DNA of 64,000 nucleotides, taken from contig JAGPUQ010000009.1 of the NCBI GenBank assembly GCA_018069525.1, positions 62,001-126,000 of the forward strand, read 5' to 3'. Both the position numbers and the translations under genes were made by a program. This document shows positions 1 through 8,957 of this stretch, piece by piece (positions within the stretch are counted from its first letter, which is position 1; each line of letters opens with the position of its first letter). The notes below the pieces were generated by a model. It did no database searches and was not told the origin of the DNA. It saw nothing but the letters and a program-made list of their open reading frames with translations. This stretch comes from Porticoccaceae bacterium (GTDB lineage: Bacteria; Pseudomonadota; Gammaproteobacteria; Pseudomonadales; Porticoccaceae).

Positions 1-262
1 ATTGGCAGCTAAGGCGGGAATATTCATCGCGGCTATCCACCAGACCTAACATCGTATCTTCCAGTTCTTCCATCGGCGGAAGTTTATTCACCCAACTCGG
101 ATCAACGTGAACATGGCAGGTCGCACAGGCGCAGGCCCCACCACAATCGCCGTCGATGCCGGGTACCATATTATCGACCGCACCATCCATCAGGTTAGTA
201 CCGTTCTCTACTTCGATGTCGCGCGATACGCCGTCAAATGCCACGTAAATAATTTTAGCCAT
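1..262 (-). CDS. [2Fe-2S] ferredoxin (partial, C-terminus outside window)
   Basis: Electron carrier of the adrenodoxin/putidaredoxin type, passing electrons from a flavoprotein reductase to a P450. 87 codons are visible and the frame runs off the left edge. Cluster cysteines are C40, C46, C49 and C86 (CX5CX2C plus a distal Cys), with an extra C44 inside the loop. The segment GDCGGACACATCHVHV is typical of P450-linked ferredoxins. It follows the reductase and P450 genes on the same strand with a 59-base gap, so it is the third gene of the operon and its natural partner is CYP153. It could also serve the two dioxygenases nearby, which lack their own ferredoxin. Confidence 0.93.
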   Translation of the reverse strand, partial: MAKIIYVAFDGVSRDIEVENGTNLMDGAVDNMVPGIDGDCGGACACATCHVHVDPSWVNKLPPMEELEDTMLGLVDSRDEYSRLSCQ

Positions 263-321
263 CTTGCTACCTTCTTTAAAATTTAAATAATTGTTTAAGC
301 TTAGCGAATTTACTGAAAAAA

Positions 322-1554
322 TTACGCGGCAAGCTCCTTCACCGAAATTGTGTCGTCGCTCAATCGCTGCGGACTGATTTCAACCTGCCGAGGAATCAAC
401 TGCCTGGCCAAAATAAATTCTGCCGGACGGTTGATTGCATCGACGGCAATCAAACGCTTTTCTCTAAAATAAAACACCGCAAACGATTTACTCTCGGGAT
501 CACCCCGCACCGCGATTGCATCGTAACCCCGACTAATGCCTACGGTTTGTAATTTAATATCGTACTGATCCGACCAGAACCACGGCACCTGATCATAGGC
601 TTTTAGTTTACCGCAAATAGTCGCAGCAACGGTCTTACCTTGTTCAATGGCATTGTGCACCGACTCGAGACGCAGACGGGTTTGATAAATAGCACTGGGA
701 TGATTGGCGCAATCGCCGATGGAGTAGATCCCGGGAACATCAGCACCTGATACGGACGCTCGGCAATATTCATCGACAACAATACCGTTATCGCAATCCA
801 GTCCTGCGGATTCTGCCAGCTCGACATTGGGTAATAAACCGATACCGGCAATAATTAAATCGGCGGGAAAGCGCTCTCCGCTGGTAGTCACCACCACGGC
901 AACGCCCGCTTCGTCTTCAATGCGATCCACACAGGTATCACATTGAATATCAACACCAGCCTCACGATGTAACGCGGTATAAAACTTCGCCACCTCGGGA
1001 CAGGTCACTCGACCCAACACAATCGGTGCAGCTTCTATAACGGTCACTTGCAGGCCGTGCTTAACGGCAATCGCCGTCACTTCCAAACCAATATAGCCAC
1101 CGCCAATCACGACCATGCGTGCATCGGGGCGAAAGCGCTCACGAATAGCATCTACATCGGCTAGCGTGCGTAAATAATGCAGGGCGGGATGATCTGCACC
1201 GGGACATTGCAGGGGTCGAGGACGACCACCGGTGGCAAATACCAAATGATCGTAACTAAGGGATTGCCCATCATCGAGCTGAAGTTGTCGCTGCGCAACA
1301 TCCAGGCCGGTAGCCCTAACGCCGAGCCGGGCATCCACCTCGGCTTGCTTATAAAATTCGGCGGGTTTTATCAGTAAACGCGCGCGCTCCAATTCACCGG
1401 CAAGAAAAGCTTTTGACAGTGGCGGACGTTGATAGGGCAATTCGGCTTCGCCGCTGACCAACACAATACCGCCGTCAAAGCCCTGCTGACGCAAACTGGC
1501 GATGGCCTGCGCGGCAGCCTGCCCGCCCCCAATAATGGCAACTGTTTCACTCAT
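322..1554 (-). CDS. FAD-dependent NAD(P)H:ferredoxin reductase
   Basis: 410-residue flavoprotein of the putidaredoxin-reductase/BphA4 family, the usual length for that family. It oxidises NAD(P)H and reduces the [2Fe-2S] ferredoxin. Visible motifs are the N-terminal FAD dinucleotide fold GGGQAA (9-14), the NAD(P)H fold GGGYIGLE (151-158) and the second FAD motif YSIGDC (277-282). It lies 15 bases after the P450 stop and 59 bases before the ferredoxin, giving the P450-reductase-ferredoxin order known from CYP153 operons of alkane degraders. No dedicated reductase is seen beside either dioxygenase, so it may supply them too (inference). Confidence 0.93.
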   Translation of the reverse strand: MSETVAIIGGGQAAAQAIASLRQQGFDGGIVLVSGEAELPYQRPPLSKAFLAGELERARLLIKPAEFYKQAEVDARLGVRATGLDVAQRQLQLDDGQSLSYDHLVFATGGRPRPLQCPGADHPALHYLRTLADVDAIRERFRPDARMVVIGGGYIGLEVTAIAVKHGLQVTVIEAAPIVLGRVTCPEVAKFYTALHREAGVDIQCDTCVDRIEDEAGVAVVVTTSGERFPADLIIAGIGLLPNVELAESAGLDCDNGIVVDEYCRASVSGADVPGIYSIGDCANHPSAIYQTRLRLESVHNAIEQGKTVAATICGKLKAYDQVPWFWSDQYDIKLQTVGISRGYDAIAVRGDPESKSFAVFYFREKRLIAVDAINRPAEFILARQLIPRQVEISPQRLSDDTISVKELAA

Positions 1555-1569
1555 GTAGCAGCGCCCGGC

Positions 1570-2844
1570 TTATTCGTTGATACGAACGGGCAAAGAAGTG
1601 TAAGTGCGCAGTATGCAGGAATACCCACGCTCGGGTTCGCCGACGACCTCGATGTTCGGCTCTGGCCAGCGCTTGAGCAGTTCTTCCCAGAGAATTTTTA
1701 ATTGTAATTCCGCCACTCGGTTACCCACGCAGCGATGGATACCAAAACCAAAGGAAAGATGCTGCCGCGGCCGCTTGCGGTCGATAATAAAGGCTTCGGG
1801 ATCGTCTATTGCTTCCGGATCGCGATTAGCAGAGACGTACCACATCACTACTTTTTCGCCTTTTTTAATTTTTTTGCCACCCAATTCAGCATCTGCAACT
1901 GCCGTGCGACGCATAGAGGCTAGCGGCGTTTGCCAGCGAATCACTTCCGGAATCATCGACTCTATCAACTTCGGGTTGTCGCACAATTTTTGGTATTGAT
2001 CCGGGTTTTGATTTAACGCCAACACACTACCCGTCATCGAGTTTCGAGTGGTATCGTTGCCGCCGACGATCAACAGGATCAAGTTACCCATATATTCTAC
2101 TGGCGTGATATCGCGCATGGCCTCGGAGTGGGCCATCATCGAAATCAGATCAGGTTTCGGGTCCTGGGCGGCGCGCTCGTTCCACATCTTGGTGAAGTAG
2201 GCCAACATCTCGCCTAACTCGGCCATTCGTGTTTCTTCGTCGACCAGACCGGAACCCGGTTGGGCTGCTGCGATATCCGACCAACGGGTGAGCTTGTGAC
2301 GCTCTTCGAAGGGAAAATCAAATAGTGTAGTCAGCATTTGCGTAGTGAGATTGACCGACACCTTCTCAACCCAGTCAAAGGTTTCGTTCACCGGCAGTTC
2401 TTCAATCATTTTTCGAGTACGGCCGCGGATAGTCTCTTCCATTCGAGCCAGGTTCTCAGGGGACACCATCGGGCTAACAACCTTGCGTTGTTCGTCGTGC
2501 TTAGGTGGATCGAGGGCGATGAACATTTCCACGCCCAAACCCAGATTATCATCCTCGATGGTAATGCCACCGTTCGCGGTATCCGATGAATAGGTTTTGT
2601 GATCCATCTCAACGGTCATGATGTCCTTGTATTTGGTCACCGACCAATAGGGGCCAAACAGACTGTCCTTGCAGTAGTGCACCGGATCTTCTTTGCGCAG
2701 CCGTTCAAAATACGGCCACATGGTGTTGTCGCGAAACAGCTCCGGCTGCGCTACGTTGATATCTTCGAGCGGTATCGCATTGACCTCCGCCATCACACTG
2801 TCGCTGACAGCGGAGTCTATAATATTCGTTCGAGATTCATTCAT
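1570..2844 (-). CDS. Cytochrome P450, CYP153-type terminal hydroxylase
   Basis: 424-residue soluble bacterial P450. The I-helix motif is GGNDTT (261-266), the K-helix ExxR is E300/R303, and the heme loop FGFGIHRCVG (365-374) has the axial Cys at 372. The blocks LIVGGNDTTRNSM and LSFGFGIHRCVGNR are characteristic of CYP153, whose members put a hydroxyl on the terminal carbon of alkanes, fatty acids or alkyl side chains. It is the first gene of a minus-strand operon with its reductase and ferredoxin and is divergent from the dioxygenase operon. The substrate cannot be read from sequence; an aliphatic chain on an aromatic substrate is one possibility. Subfamily is by motif memory, not by phylogeny. 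Confidence 0.9.
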   Translation of the reverse strand: MNESRTNIIDSAVSDSVMAEVNAIPLEDINVAQPELFRDNTMWPYFERLRKEDPVHYCKDSLFGPYWSVTKYKDIMTVEMDHKTYSSDTANGGITIEDDNLGLGVEMFIALDPPKHDEQRKVVSPMVSPENLARMEETIRGRTRKMIEELPVNETFDWVEKVSVNLTTQMLTTLFDFPFEERHKLTRWSDIAAAQPGSGLVDEETRMAELGEMLAYFTKMWNERAAQDPKPDLISMMAHSEAMRDITPVEYMGNLILLIVGGNDTTRNSMTGSVLALNQNPDQYQKLCDNPKLIESMIPEVIRWQTPLASMRRTAVADAELGGKKIKKGEKVVMWYVSANRDPEAIDDPEAFIIDRKRPRQHLSFGFGIHRCVGNRVAELQLKILWEELLKRWPEPNIEVVGEPERGYSCILRTYTSLPVRINE

Positions 2845-3168
2845 CGTTGCTATTACTCCTGTATCACTATAATTACGTCACCATGGCTGCATCAACATGA
2901 TGCTGGTGATCTTTTGTTAATATTGCTCATCAAGCAAAGTGTAAAACGTCAACGTCTACCATAGAGCGGGTTCCTCAGACGTTGATAGGACTAAAAATGA
3001 CAAGACCGTTACAGAAAGTGACACGTCCGCGAGCTACCCACGACGTAAATGGCTACTGAGCGCCAGCTCAGCAGCCCGTATCTGCTGATCTCAGGTATTT
3101 ATTATGCTATCTTCAGCCCCATTAAAAATCGCTGATCACCAACAAAACTTAGTCGCTACGAGGCAAGC
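2845..3168. other. Divergent intergenic control region with a 7-bp inverted repeat
   Basis: This 324-base gap separates the divergent P450 and dioxygenase operons and must hold both promoters. I see a 7-bp inverted repeat, TCAGCAG (3068-3074) and CTGCTGA (3082-3088), with a 7-base spacer. It lies about 80 bases before the dioxygenase start and could be an operator. The dioxygenase has a clear ribosome binding site (GAGG at about 3160). No regulator gene is adjacent, and I see no RNA gene here. Confidence 0.4.
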
Positions 3169-4467
3169 ATGTCCCAGAAAACCAGCCCCATTCCTCTCCC
3201 CTCAGGGGCCGATGGTTTTATTCGCGACGATAGAGCAAACAACGAATTTTTGGTGCCGCGCAAAGCCTTTACCTCGCCCGAGGTACTGGCCGCCGAATAC
3301 GAACGTATTTTTAGCCAGTGCTGGCTCTATGCGGCTCACGCCTCAGAACTACCGGAACCAAATAGCTTTGTGTCCCGACGGGTTGGCGGTCGCGAGTTAA
3401 TCATCAACCGTGATAGCGACGGCGAAATACACGCATTTTTTAATGCCTGCAGCCATCGGGGCGCGATGGTATGTCGGGAAAAAACCGGCAAAAACAAATG
3501 GTTTGTCTGTCCCTACCATGGCTGGGCCTTTAACAGCGCCGGAACTCGAGTTGCTCAGGACAATGAAACCGGGTTTCCCGATGGTTTCTTCGACGGCGGC
3601 AGCAAAGACCTGACCAAAGTCGCCAAGCTTGCTGTTTATCGGGACTTTATTTTTATCACTTACAACTCCAACGCTGGAAGCCTGAGTGACTATCTGGGCG
3701 ATGCCGCCGAAATGCTCGACCTGGTCGCGGATCAATCGGAGACGGGCATGGAGGTCACCGAAGGCAATCACGAGTACAGCATGCGAGCCAACTGGAAGCT
3801 GCTACTGGAAAACAGTGCCGATGGTTACCACGCCATGGCCACTCATGCCTCCTATTTCGATTACCTGCAATCTACTAACGGTAGTTTTCGCTCCGACTTT
3901 AATCCCAGCGACATTGGCGGTGCCTGTACCGCTTTTGGCAATGGCCATGCCGCCATCGAATACGTCGCGCCCTGGGGACGCCCGGTGGCACAGTGGGTAC
4001 CACAGTGGGGAGACCAGGGTCGCGATGCCGTTAACCAGTTAATGGAAACCTTAATCAAGCGTCACGGCGAAGAACGCGCTCGCCGCATCGGAGAAAAAAA
4101 TCGCAACATCCTTATTTTCCCCAACCTGGTGATCAACGACATTATGGCGCTCACCATCCGTACCTTTCAGCCGGTTAACGAAGGCTATCTGGAAGTAAAC
4201 GCCTGGTCGCTAGCGCCAAAAGAAGAACACGCCGATGTGCGCAAATTCCGCCAATATAATTTTTTGGAATTTCTCGGCCCCGCCGGCTTTGCCACCCCGG
4301 ACGACGTAGAAATGCTGGAGCTCTGCCAGCAAGGCTATAAAAATATGCCTGAACCCATGTGGAACGACATTTCCAAGGGTATGAGCAAGGCCATCAACGG
4401 CAGCGACGACGAATTGCAAATGCGTACCTTCTGGCGTCGTTGGAATGCGCTGATGACGGCCGACTAA
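3169..4467 (+). CDS. Aromatic ring-hydroxylating dioxygenase, alpha subunit (copy 1)
   Basis: 432-residue large subunit of a Rieske non-heme iron oxygenase, which adds O2 across an aromatic bond to give a cis-diol. The Rieske ligands are C94/H96 and C114/H117. The mononuclear iron site DX2HX4H is D218, H221 and H226 inside an NWKLLLENSADGYH block, so the enzyme looks intact. It opens an operon with its beta subunit, an extradiol dioxygenase, an SDR and a decarboxylase-like hydrolase, a complete meta-cleavage sequence. The substrate is unknown; the decarboxylase-like gene downstream hints at an aromatic carboxylate. Sequence blocks differ clearly from the second alpha subunit at 14386-15720, so the two are old paralogues or separate acquisitions. 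Confidence 0.93.
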   Translation: MSQKTSPIPLPSGADGFIRDDRANNEFLVPRKAFTSPEVLAAEYERIFSQCWLYAAHASELPEPNSFVSRRVGGRELIINRDSDGEIHAFFNACSHRGAMVCREKTGKNKWFVCPYHGWAFNSAGTRVAQDNETGFPDGFFDGGSKDLTKVAKLAVYRDFIFITYNSNAGSLSDYLGDAAEMLDLVADQSETGMEVTEGNHEYSMRANWKLLLENSADGYHAMATHASYFDYLQSTNGSFRSDFNPSDIGGACTAFGNGHAAIEYVAPWGRPVAQWVPQWGDQGRDAVNQLMETLIKRHGEERARRIGEKNRNILIFPNLVINDIMALTIRTFQPVNEGYLEVNAWSLAPKEEHADVRKFRQYNFLEFLGPAGFATPDDVEMLELCQQGYKNMPEPMWNDISKGMSKAINGSDDELQMRTFWRRWNALMTAD

Positions 4468-4517
4468 AACAACAGAACCGCGCTATACAAGAACGCCACA
4501 GAATAAATGGAAGCATC

Positions 4518-4997
4518 ATGAGCTATACCCGCGAGCAAATCGAAGATTTCCTCTACCACGAAGCCGCATTAATCGACGAGTGGAAAACGGAGGATTGGGC
4601 CAATTTATTTACCGAAGACGCAGAATATTTAATTCCGCCGACCGAAAACCCCGATGCTAATAAAGACACCGCGCTGTTTATTATTAACGACGACTATCAT
4701 CGCCTTCAGCAGCGGGCGATACGGCTAGGCAAGCGCACCGCCCATGCAGAATTCCCCCACTCCATCGTCCGACATATGATCAGTAACGTGCGCATTATTT
4801 CCCAGAGCGCTAACGACCTCGTCGTCAACTACAATCAAGTGGTCTACCGATCAAAACGACAAATTACTGACACTTACATTTGCTCCGCTACCCAACATCT
4901 GGTGCCGGACGGCGACAGTTTTAAAATTCGCAGTAAACGCGTCATACTCGCTACCGATACTCTCCGCCCTCAGGGCCGGGTTAGTATTATTTTATAA
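4518..4997 (+). CDS. Aromatic ring-hydroxylating dioxygenase, beta subunit (copy 1)
   Basis: 159-residue small subunit of the SnoaL-like (cystatin-fold) family that packs against the alpha trimer in alpha3beta3 dioxygenases. It starts at the ATG at 4518 (GGAAG just upstream), 50 bases after the alpha stop. An in-frame ATG at 4359 would overlap the alpha gene by more than 100 bases and add residues with no family resemblance, so it is rejected. Typical features are the N-terminal EQIEDFLYHEAALID helix, the YLIPPTE strand and a C-terminal FKIRSKRVIL segment. It is a structural partner without catalytic residues of its own. Confidence 0.9.
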   Translation: MSYTREQIEDFLYHEAALIDEWKTEDWANLFTEDAEYLIPPTENPDANKDTALFIINDDYHRLQQRAIRLGKRTAHAEFPHSIVRHMISNVRIISQSANDLVVNYNQVVYRSKRQITDTYICSATQHLVPDGDSFKIRSKRVILATDTLRPQGRVSIIL

Positions 4998-5105
4998 ACT
5001 CTATATTTAGTAGCTTAGTAGATGCGACTCGGCAGGAACGGGTTAATAAATATAAACTTCGATTATTAAACATCTAAAACTCTGGAACACAGTTGAGGCC
5101 AAACT

Positions 5106-6032
5106 ATGATTCGCTATAAAAAACTCGGTTACGTCGCGCTCGGTGTCCGCGATATTCAAAAATCTATTCCTTACTATCGAGATACTCTCGGCCTCCAGCT
5201 CAACGCCGAAGAAAACGATAACGCTTTTTTTTCCTGCAGCGACGACCACCACAACGTCGTGCTTTGCAACAGCAGCGAGCCAGGCTTATTGCGCGTTGCC
5301 TGGGAGCTAGAGAGCGATGACGAACTGGATCGCGCCGCCGCCCATTTAAAAAGCCACGGACTTGAGGTCTACGAAATCCCTGCGGAGGAAAGCGCCGCAA
5401 TACATCAGGGCCGCACCCTGCGTTTTCAGGAACCCAACGCCGGTATCTGTTGTGAATTTTACAGCCAGCAACATAAACGCGGTTTAAATTATAAGGCGAC
5501 CGTAACTAATATCGCTCGCCTCGGCCATGTGGTGGTGAACTTTCCCGACTGGCCTGTCGCAGTAAAGTTTTTTCAGGAAGTTATGAACTTTAAAGCCTCC
5601 GACTACGTCGATGGCTTTATCGCTTTTATGCGCTGCTACCCCAATCGCTTCCATCATTCCTTTGGGGTTGGCAATGCCAAACTCCGGGGCGGTAAAGCCG
5701 GGCTGCACCACGTCAACTTTATGGTGACGGACATGGACGACATCGGCCGCGCGCTCAATAGAATGCCGGCCAACGATGTGCCAGTGGTATTTGGTCCGGG
5801 GCGACACCCACCCTCCGGCAGTATTTTTTACTACTTTCTGGAACCGGACGGCATGACCCTGGAATACAGTTTCGGCATGGAAGAGTTTCCGGAAGAAAAT
5901 CCCCGCAAACCTCGAGTTTTGGAACCACGACCCGACTCCGTCGATTACTGGGGTGGTTCGCCTAAAGAGGATTTCGCCAGTGCCGGTGAGATCTTGCCCG
6001 CCCAGCCGCAACTGCTGGGCAACAAGTTATGA
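5106..6032 (+). CDS. Type I extradiol ring-cleavage dioxygenase (VOC fold)
   Basis: 308-residue two-domain vicinal-oxygen-chelate protein of the BphC/catechol 2,3-dioxygenase class, which opens a catechol next to its diol using Fe(II). Domain 1 (about 1-120) is the non-metal half; domain 2 (about 135-260) holds the ligands. Likely ligands are H141 (LGHVVV), H201 or H202 (GLHHVNF) and E253 (TLEYSFG). The length is normal. The start has GAGG about 9 bases upstream. The stop overlaps the next gene by 4 bases (ATGA), so the two are probably translationally coupled. It should act on the catechol made by the dioxygenase and a dehydrogenase. Confidence 0.9.
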   Translation: MIRYKKLGYVALGVRDIQKSIPYYRDTLGLQLNAEENDNAFFSCSDDHHNVVLCNSSEPGLLRVAWELESDDELDRAAAHLKSHGLEVYEIPAEESAAIHQGRTLRFQEPNAGICCEFYSQQHKRGLNYKATVTNIARLGHVVVNFPDWPVAVKFFQEVMNFKASDYVDGFIAFMRCYPNRFHHSFGVGNAKLRGGKAGLHHVNFMVTDMDDIGRALNRMPANDVPVVFGPGRHPPSGSIFYYFLEPDGMTLEYSFGMEEFPEENPRKPRVLEPRPDSVDYWGGSPKEDFASAGEILPAQPQLLGNKL

Positions 6033-6802
6033 CGGAAAATTTGTCTCAACCTCTAGCCGGACAAGTCGCCATTGTTAGCGGCGCGGCGCAAGGCATCGGT
6101 AAGGTCTTGGCAATGGATCTGGCTCGCCGCGGTGCCAATGTCATGCTAGGGGATATGTCCGCCGATATTCTCCCTGAGACGTCTCAGGAAATCCGTGAGC
6201 TCCACGGCGTGCAGGTGGCGACTCACCTGGCCGACCTCAGTACCGAACAGGCAAATGAAGACCTGGTTGCCGCGACACTTAACACTTTCGGTAAGGTCGA
6301 CATATTAGTTAACAATGCGGGCGGCGGCGTAATTCTGCCGTTTTTAGAGCACACTCCCGAAACTCTCGAAACGACCATTAATCGCAATCTGTGGACGGTG
6401 ATCTGGGCTTGCCGGGCAGCACTACCCAGCATGCTCAAACAAAATTACGGCCGCATTATTAATATCGGTGCCGATTCCGTGCGCAACGGCCTTTGGGACC
6501 ACGCCGCCTACAATGCCGCAAAAGGCGGTGTACACGGTATTATTACCGGGCTCGCCCGCGAGTATGCTGAAACACCCCTTACCTTTAATGTGGTGGCTCC
6601 CTGCGCGGTGCGCACCCAGCAAGTGGACGACATTAAAGCCTCGATGCCCGAGCTCTACGAAAAATATATTAGTGTGATCCCCAAGGGACGACCCGCAGAA
6701 ATGCAAGAAGTCGCGGCGGTCGTCAGTTTTCTCGCAGGCGCAGAAGCGTCCTTTGTCACCGGGCAAGTCATCAGCGTCAACGGCGGCAGCACCATGCTAT
6801 GA
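6029..6802 (+). CDS. Short-chain dehydrogenase/reductase (candidate cis-diol dehydrogenase)
   Basis: 257-residue classical SDR. The NAD(P) motif is SGAAQGIG near residue 18-25, NNAGGG lies near 95, and the active site is S-x12-Y-x3-K in ADSVRNGLWDHAAYNAAK. It ends with the usual SVNGGSTML tail. It sits between the extradiol dioxygenase (4-base overlap) and the amidohydrolase, so its expected role is NAD-dependent oxidation of the cis-dihydrodiol to a catechol, by analogy with BphB/CmtB-type steps. SDRs are catalytically diverse, so the role rests on context rather than on a specific motif. Confidence 0.85.
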   Translation: MTENLSQPLAGQVAIVSGAAQGIGKVLAMDLARRGANVMLGDMSADILPETSQEIRELHGVQVATHLADLSTEQANEDLVAATLNTFGKVDILVNNAGGGVILPFLEHTPETLETTINRNLWTVIWACRAALPSMLKQNYGRIINIGADSVRNGLWDHAAYNAAKGGVHGIITGLAREYAETPLTFNVVAPCAVRTQQVDDIKASMPELYEKYISVIPKGRPAEMQEVAAVVSFLAGAEASFVTGQVISVNGGSTML

Positions 6803-6859
6803 AAAAATCTAACGAATCTGTAAAGCTGATTTAAGCCAGTCAGTCTGGAAACCTACCCT

Positions 6860-7861
6860 GTGATTATCGACGTACACACGCATATCGTTCCCGAATCGTT
6901 TCCTCCTTATGCCGGAAAGAATTCCGATGCGCGTTGGCCAGCCATGGGCGGTTGCGATCACCCCCATCACAAAACAGTAATGATCGGCGGCAAAAACTTT
7001 CGCGAGGTTAGCCACCACTGCTGGGATACTAGCGAACGCCTTAAAGAAATGCAGGCCGAGGGCGTCAATCGCCAGGTGCTGTCACCCATGCCGGAATTAC
7101 TCTCCTACTGGTTTGATTTGGACGACGCGCTGACCATGTGCGACCACACCAACCGCACCATCGGCACCATGGTTGCCAGTGATCCCGGACATTTTTACGG
7201 GCTGGGCATGGTGCCCATGCAAGACCCCGAACGGGCCGCGCGAGAAATGGCGCACCTGAAAAGTGATTACGGTTTGCTTGGCATTGAAGTAGGCACCAAT
7301 ATTAACGGAACGCCGATTGGCGATCCGAGTTTTGAACCGGTGTTTGCCGCTGCGGTAGAACACGATCTGGCGATTTTTGTACACGCCCTACATCCCGCTG
7401 GCCTGGAGCGAGTGATCGGCCCACCGGCGATGGCCGCACTGGTGGCCTTTCCCAATGAAAATGCCTTTGCCGTGGCTTCACTAATTTGCGGTGGCATGCT
7501 CACCCGATACCCCAAACTACGTATTGCCTTTAGTCACGGTGGTGGCGGCTTCGCGATGATGTTGCCACGCATGATGCACGGCTGGCGCACCATGGGCGAC
7601 ACACTGTTTGAACACTCGCCACTGGAATTAGCGCGCCGCCTTTATTACGACACCCTGGTTTACGATACGCCAACGCTTAAATATTTAATCGACACCTTCG
7701 GCATCGAACAATTATTGGTCGGCACGGACTACCCTTTTGTTATCCGTGAGAAATCGCCCGGCGAGCGCCTTCAGGCACTTTCGATCAGCGAACAACAACT
7801 GGAGCTACTGCAGTCCAAAAACGCCTTACGTTTTTTAAACCACCCCCAAGAGCTGCCCTAG
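6860..7861 (+). CDS. Amidohydrolase-family (ACMSD-like) decarboxylase/hydrolase
   Basis: 333-residue amidohydrolase_2 protein of the family of 2-amino-3-carboxymuconate-semialdehyde decarboxylase and related aromatic-acid decarboxylases. Metal and catalytic residues are H6 and H8 (HTH), H175, H226 and D290 (GTDYPF). It starts at GTG 6860, and the HxH lies only six residues in, which fits the family. As the last gene of the dioxygenase operon it may remove a carboxyl group from the ring-cleavage product or the catechol. Members also act as hydrolases, so decarboxylation is inference. Its stop shares a CTAG palindrome with the stop of the convergent sulfotransferase (4-base tail overlap). Confidence 0.85.
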   Translation: MIIDVHTHIVPESFPPYAGKNSDARWPAMGGCDHPHHKTVMIGGKNFREVSHHCWDTSERLKEMQAEGVNRQVLSPMPELLSYWFDLDDALTMCDHTNRTIGTMVASDPGHFYGLGMVPMQDPERAAREMAHLKSDYGLLGIEVGTNINGTPIGDPSFEPVFAAAVEHDLAIFVHALHPAGLERVIGPPAMAALVAFPNENAFAVASLICGGMLTRYPKLRIAFSHGGGGFAMMLPRMMHGWRTMGDTLFEHSPLELARRLYYDTLVYDTPTLKYLIDTFGIEQLLVGTDYPFVIREKSPGERLQALSISEQQLELLQSKNALRFLNHPQELP

Positions 7862-8868
7862 TTTTCTACGTAATAACGCTCGTAGGGAAAATCGCTATTC
7901 AATTCCAACAAACGTCCGCGGCATGAATCATCAATAAGTTGCTGTTGTGAGAATGACAACATTCCCCCAAAACTGCCTTTCTTGCCAGAGCGCATCATCG
8001 TGCCCCCAGACGTGGCAAAAGGCGTGACTTCGCCGGGATAAAACTTGTGGTCGATACGCTTCATATAGCTGAAAGCACTTTTTTCTCGAACCTTCTCTAT
8101 TTCTTCGGCACTCAAGTCTACCGACATCAGCGCAGCGACTTTGGTAATCGTCCCAACGGGATCGTCCTGCATGTCTTCGTAGGTCAGAAACAAAACATTG
8201 GGACGTTCCCGCCAGAGCCAATAGCTGTTAGTAAAATCTGCCCAGTGGCCAAATACTGCATTTTTCGAACAACTATGGCGAACCCAGGTTGCTATAGAAG
8301 GCATTAATGAACCCAATAACATGCGCCCAAAAAAATGGTGCCCAGAAACCACTACATCTTTTGGGTCCCGTACCACGCAGATATAGTGAGCTTTTTCGCT
8401 ATAGGGTACGTATTCCGCACGCGCATGGGTTTTAATAATACGCAAACCGGTTTTCGATAACTGTGCAGGGCGAGGATCTGCCAATGAAATCGTGGTATCG
8501 GGAGCCGGGCAATCGGCCCAGGGAATCACATCGAGAATGTCGTCGAACTCGCCTTCACCCCGATTAGCAATTTGATGGGAGAGCTGCATCATCCAGTTAG
8601 TCCCACTTTTAAAATACGAACAGACAAACACATCTTTTTCTATCGGCATGTAATCAATAAAGGCTCTATCAATGGCTTTATCAAACATTCCACCAATAGG
8701 CTTAAAAAACAGCCGAAATAGCGGGTATTCAACATGTAATAACCGAGAAATGGCAAAAATCAGGCGTAACAGTAAGGTAAGCGGAATCATCACCTTGCCT
8801 TGTTTGGCGATATTATCGAGGTGAGCCTTTCTACTCAGATGTAAGTCGTCGAAATTAATACTACTCAT
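7858..8868 (-). CDS. PAPS-dependent sulfotransferase
   Basis: 336-residue cytosolic-type sulfotransferase (Sulfotransfer_1 fold), moving sulfate from PAPS to a hydroxyl or amine. The 5'-phosphosulfate loop is SYFKSGTNWM (84-93), the bacterial form of YPKSGTTW. The 3'-phosphate motif is VVRDPKDVVVSGHHF near residue 185. A GAGGA ribosome binding site precedes the start at 8868. It points away from the preceding operon and towards no obvious partner. It is unexpected in a catabolic cluster: it could conjugate a hydroxylated intermediate for detoxification or make a sulfated lipid or sterol. The acceptor is unknown. Confidence 0.88.
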   Translation of the reverse strand: MSSINFDDLHLSRKAHLDNIAKQGKVMIPLTLLLRLIFAISRLLHVEYPLFRLFFKPIGGMFDKAIDRAFIDYMPIEKDVFVCSYFKSGTNWMMQLSHQIANRGEGEFDDILDVIPWADCPAPDTTISLADPRPAQLSKTGLRIIKTHARAEYVPYSEKAHYICVVRDPKDVVVSGHHFFGRMLLGSLMPSIATWVRHSCSKNAVFGHWADFTNSYWLWRERPNVLFLTYEDMQDDPVGTITKVAALMSVDLSAEEIEKVREKSAFSYMKRIDHKFYPGEVTPFATSGGTMMRSGKKGSFGGMLSFSQQQLIDDSCRGRLLELNSDFPYERYYVEN

Positions 8869-8902
8869 AATATCCTCATAATGTTTTTTTGTTCGCCCCT
8901 CT

Positions 8903-8947
8903 TTATATAGGACTAAATTATATAGGGCTGAATTATATAGGGCTAAA
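8903..8947. repeat. Three 15-bp tandem repeats in the sulfotransferase promoter region
   Basis: Three contiguous 15-base units with consensus TTATATAGGRCTRAA (8903-8917, 8918-8932, 8933-8947). Only two positions vary. They begin 35 bases upstream of the sulfotransferase start, where its promoter is expected, and contain TATATA cores. They may be an iterated protein-binding site or a replication-slippage product that alters promoter spacing. Confidence 0.8.
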
Positions 8948-8957
8948 AATACTCAAC

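Noticed and set aside
4359-4517. Upstream in-frame start for the first dioxygenase beta subunit
   Set aside because: It would overlap the alpha gene by more than 100 bases and add residues without family similarity; ATG 4518 fits the normal length.
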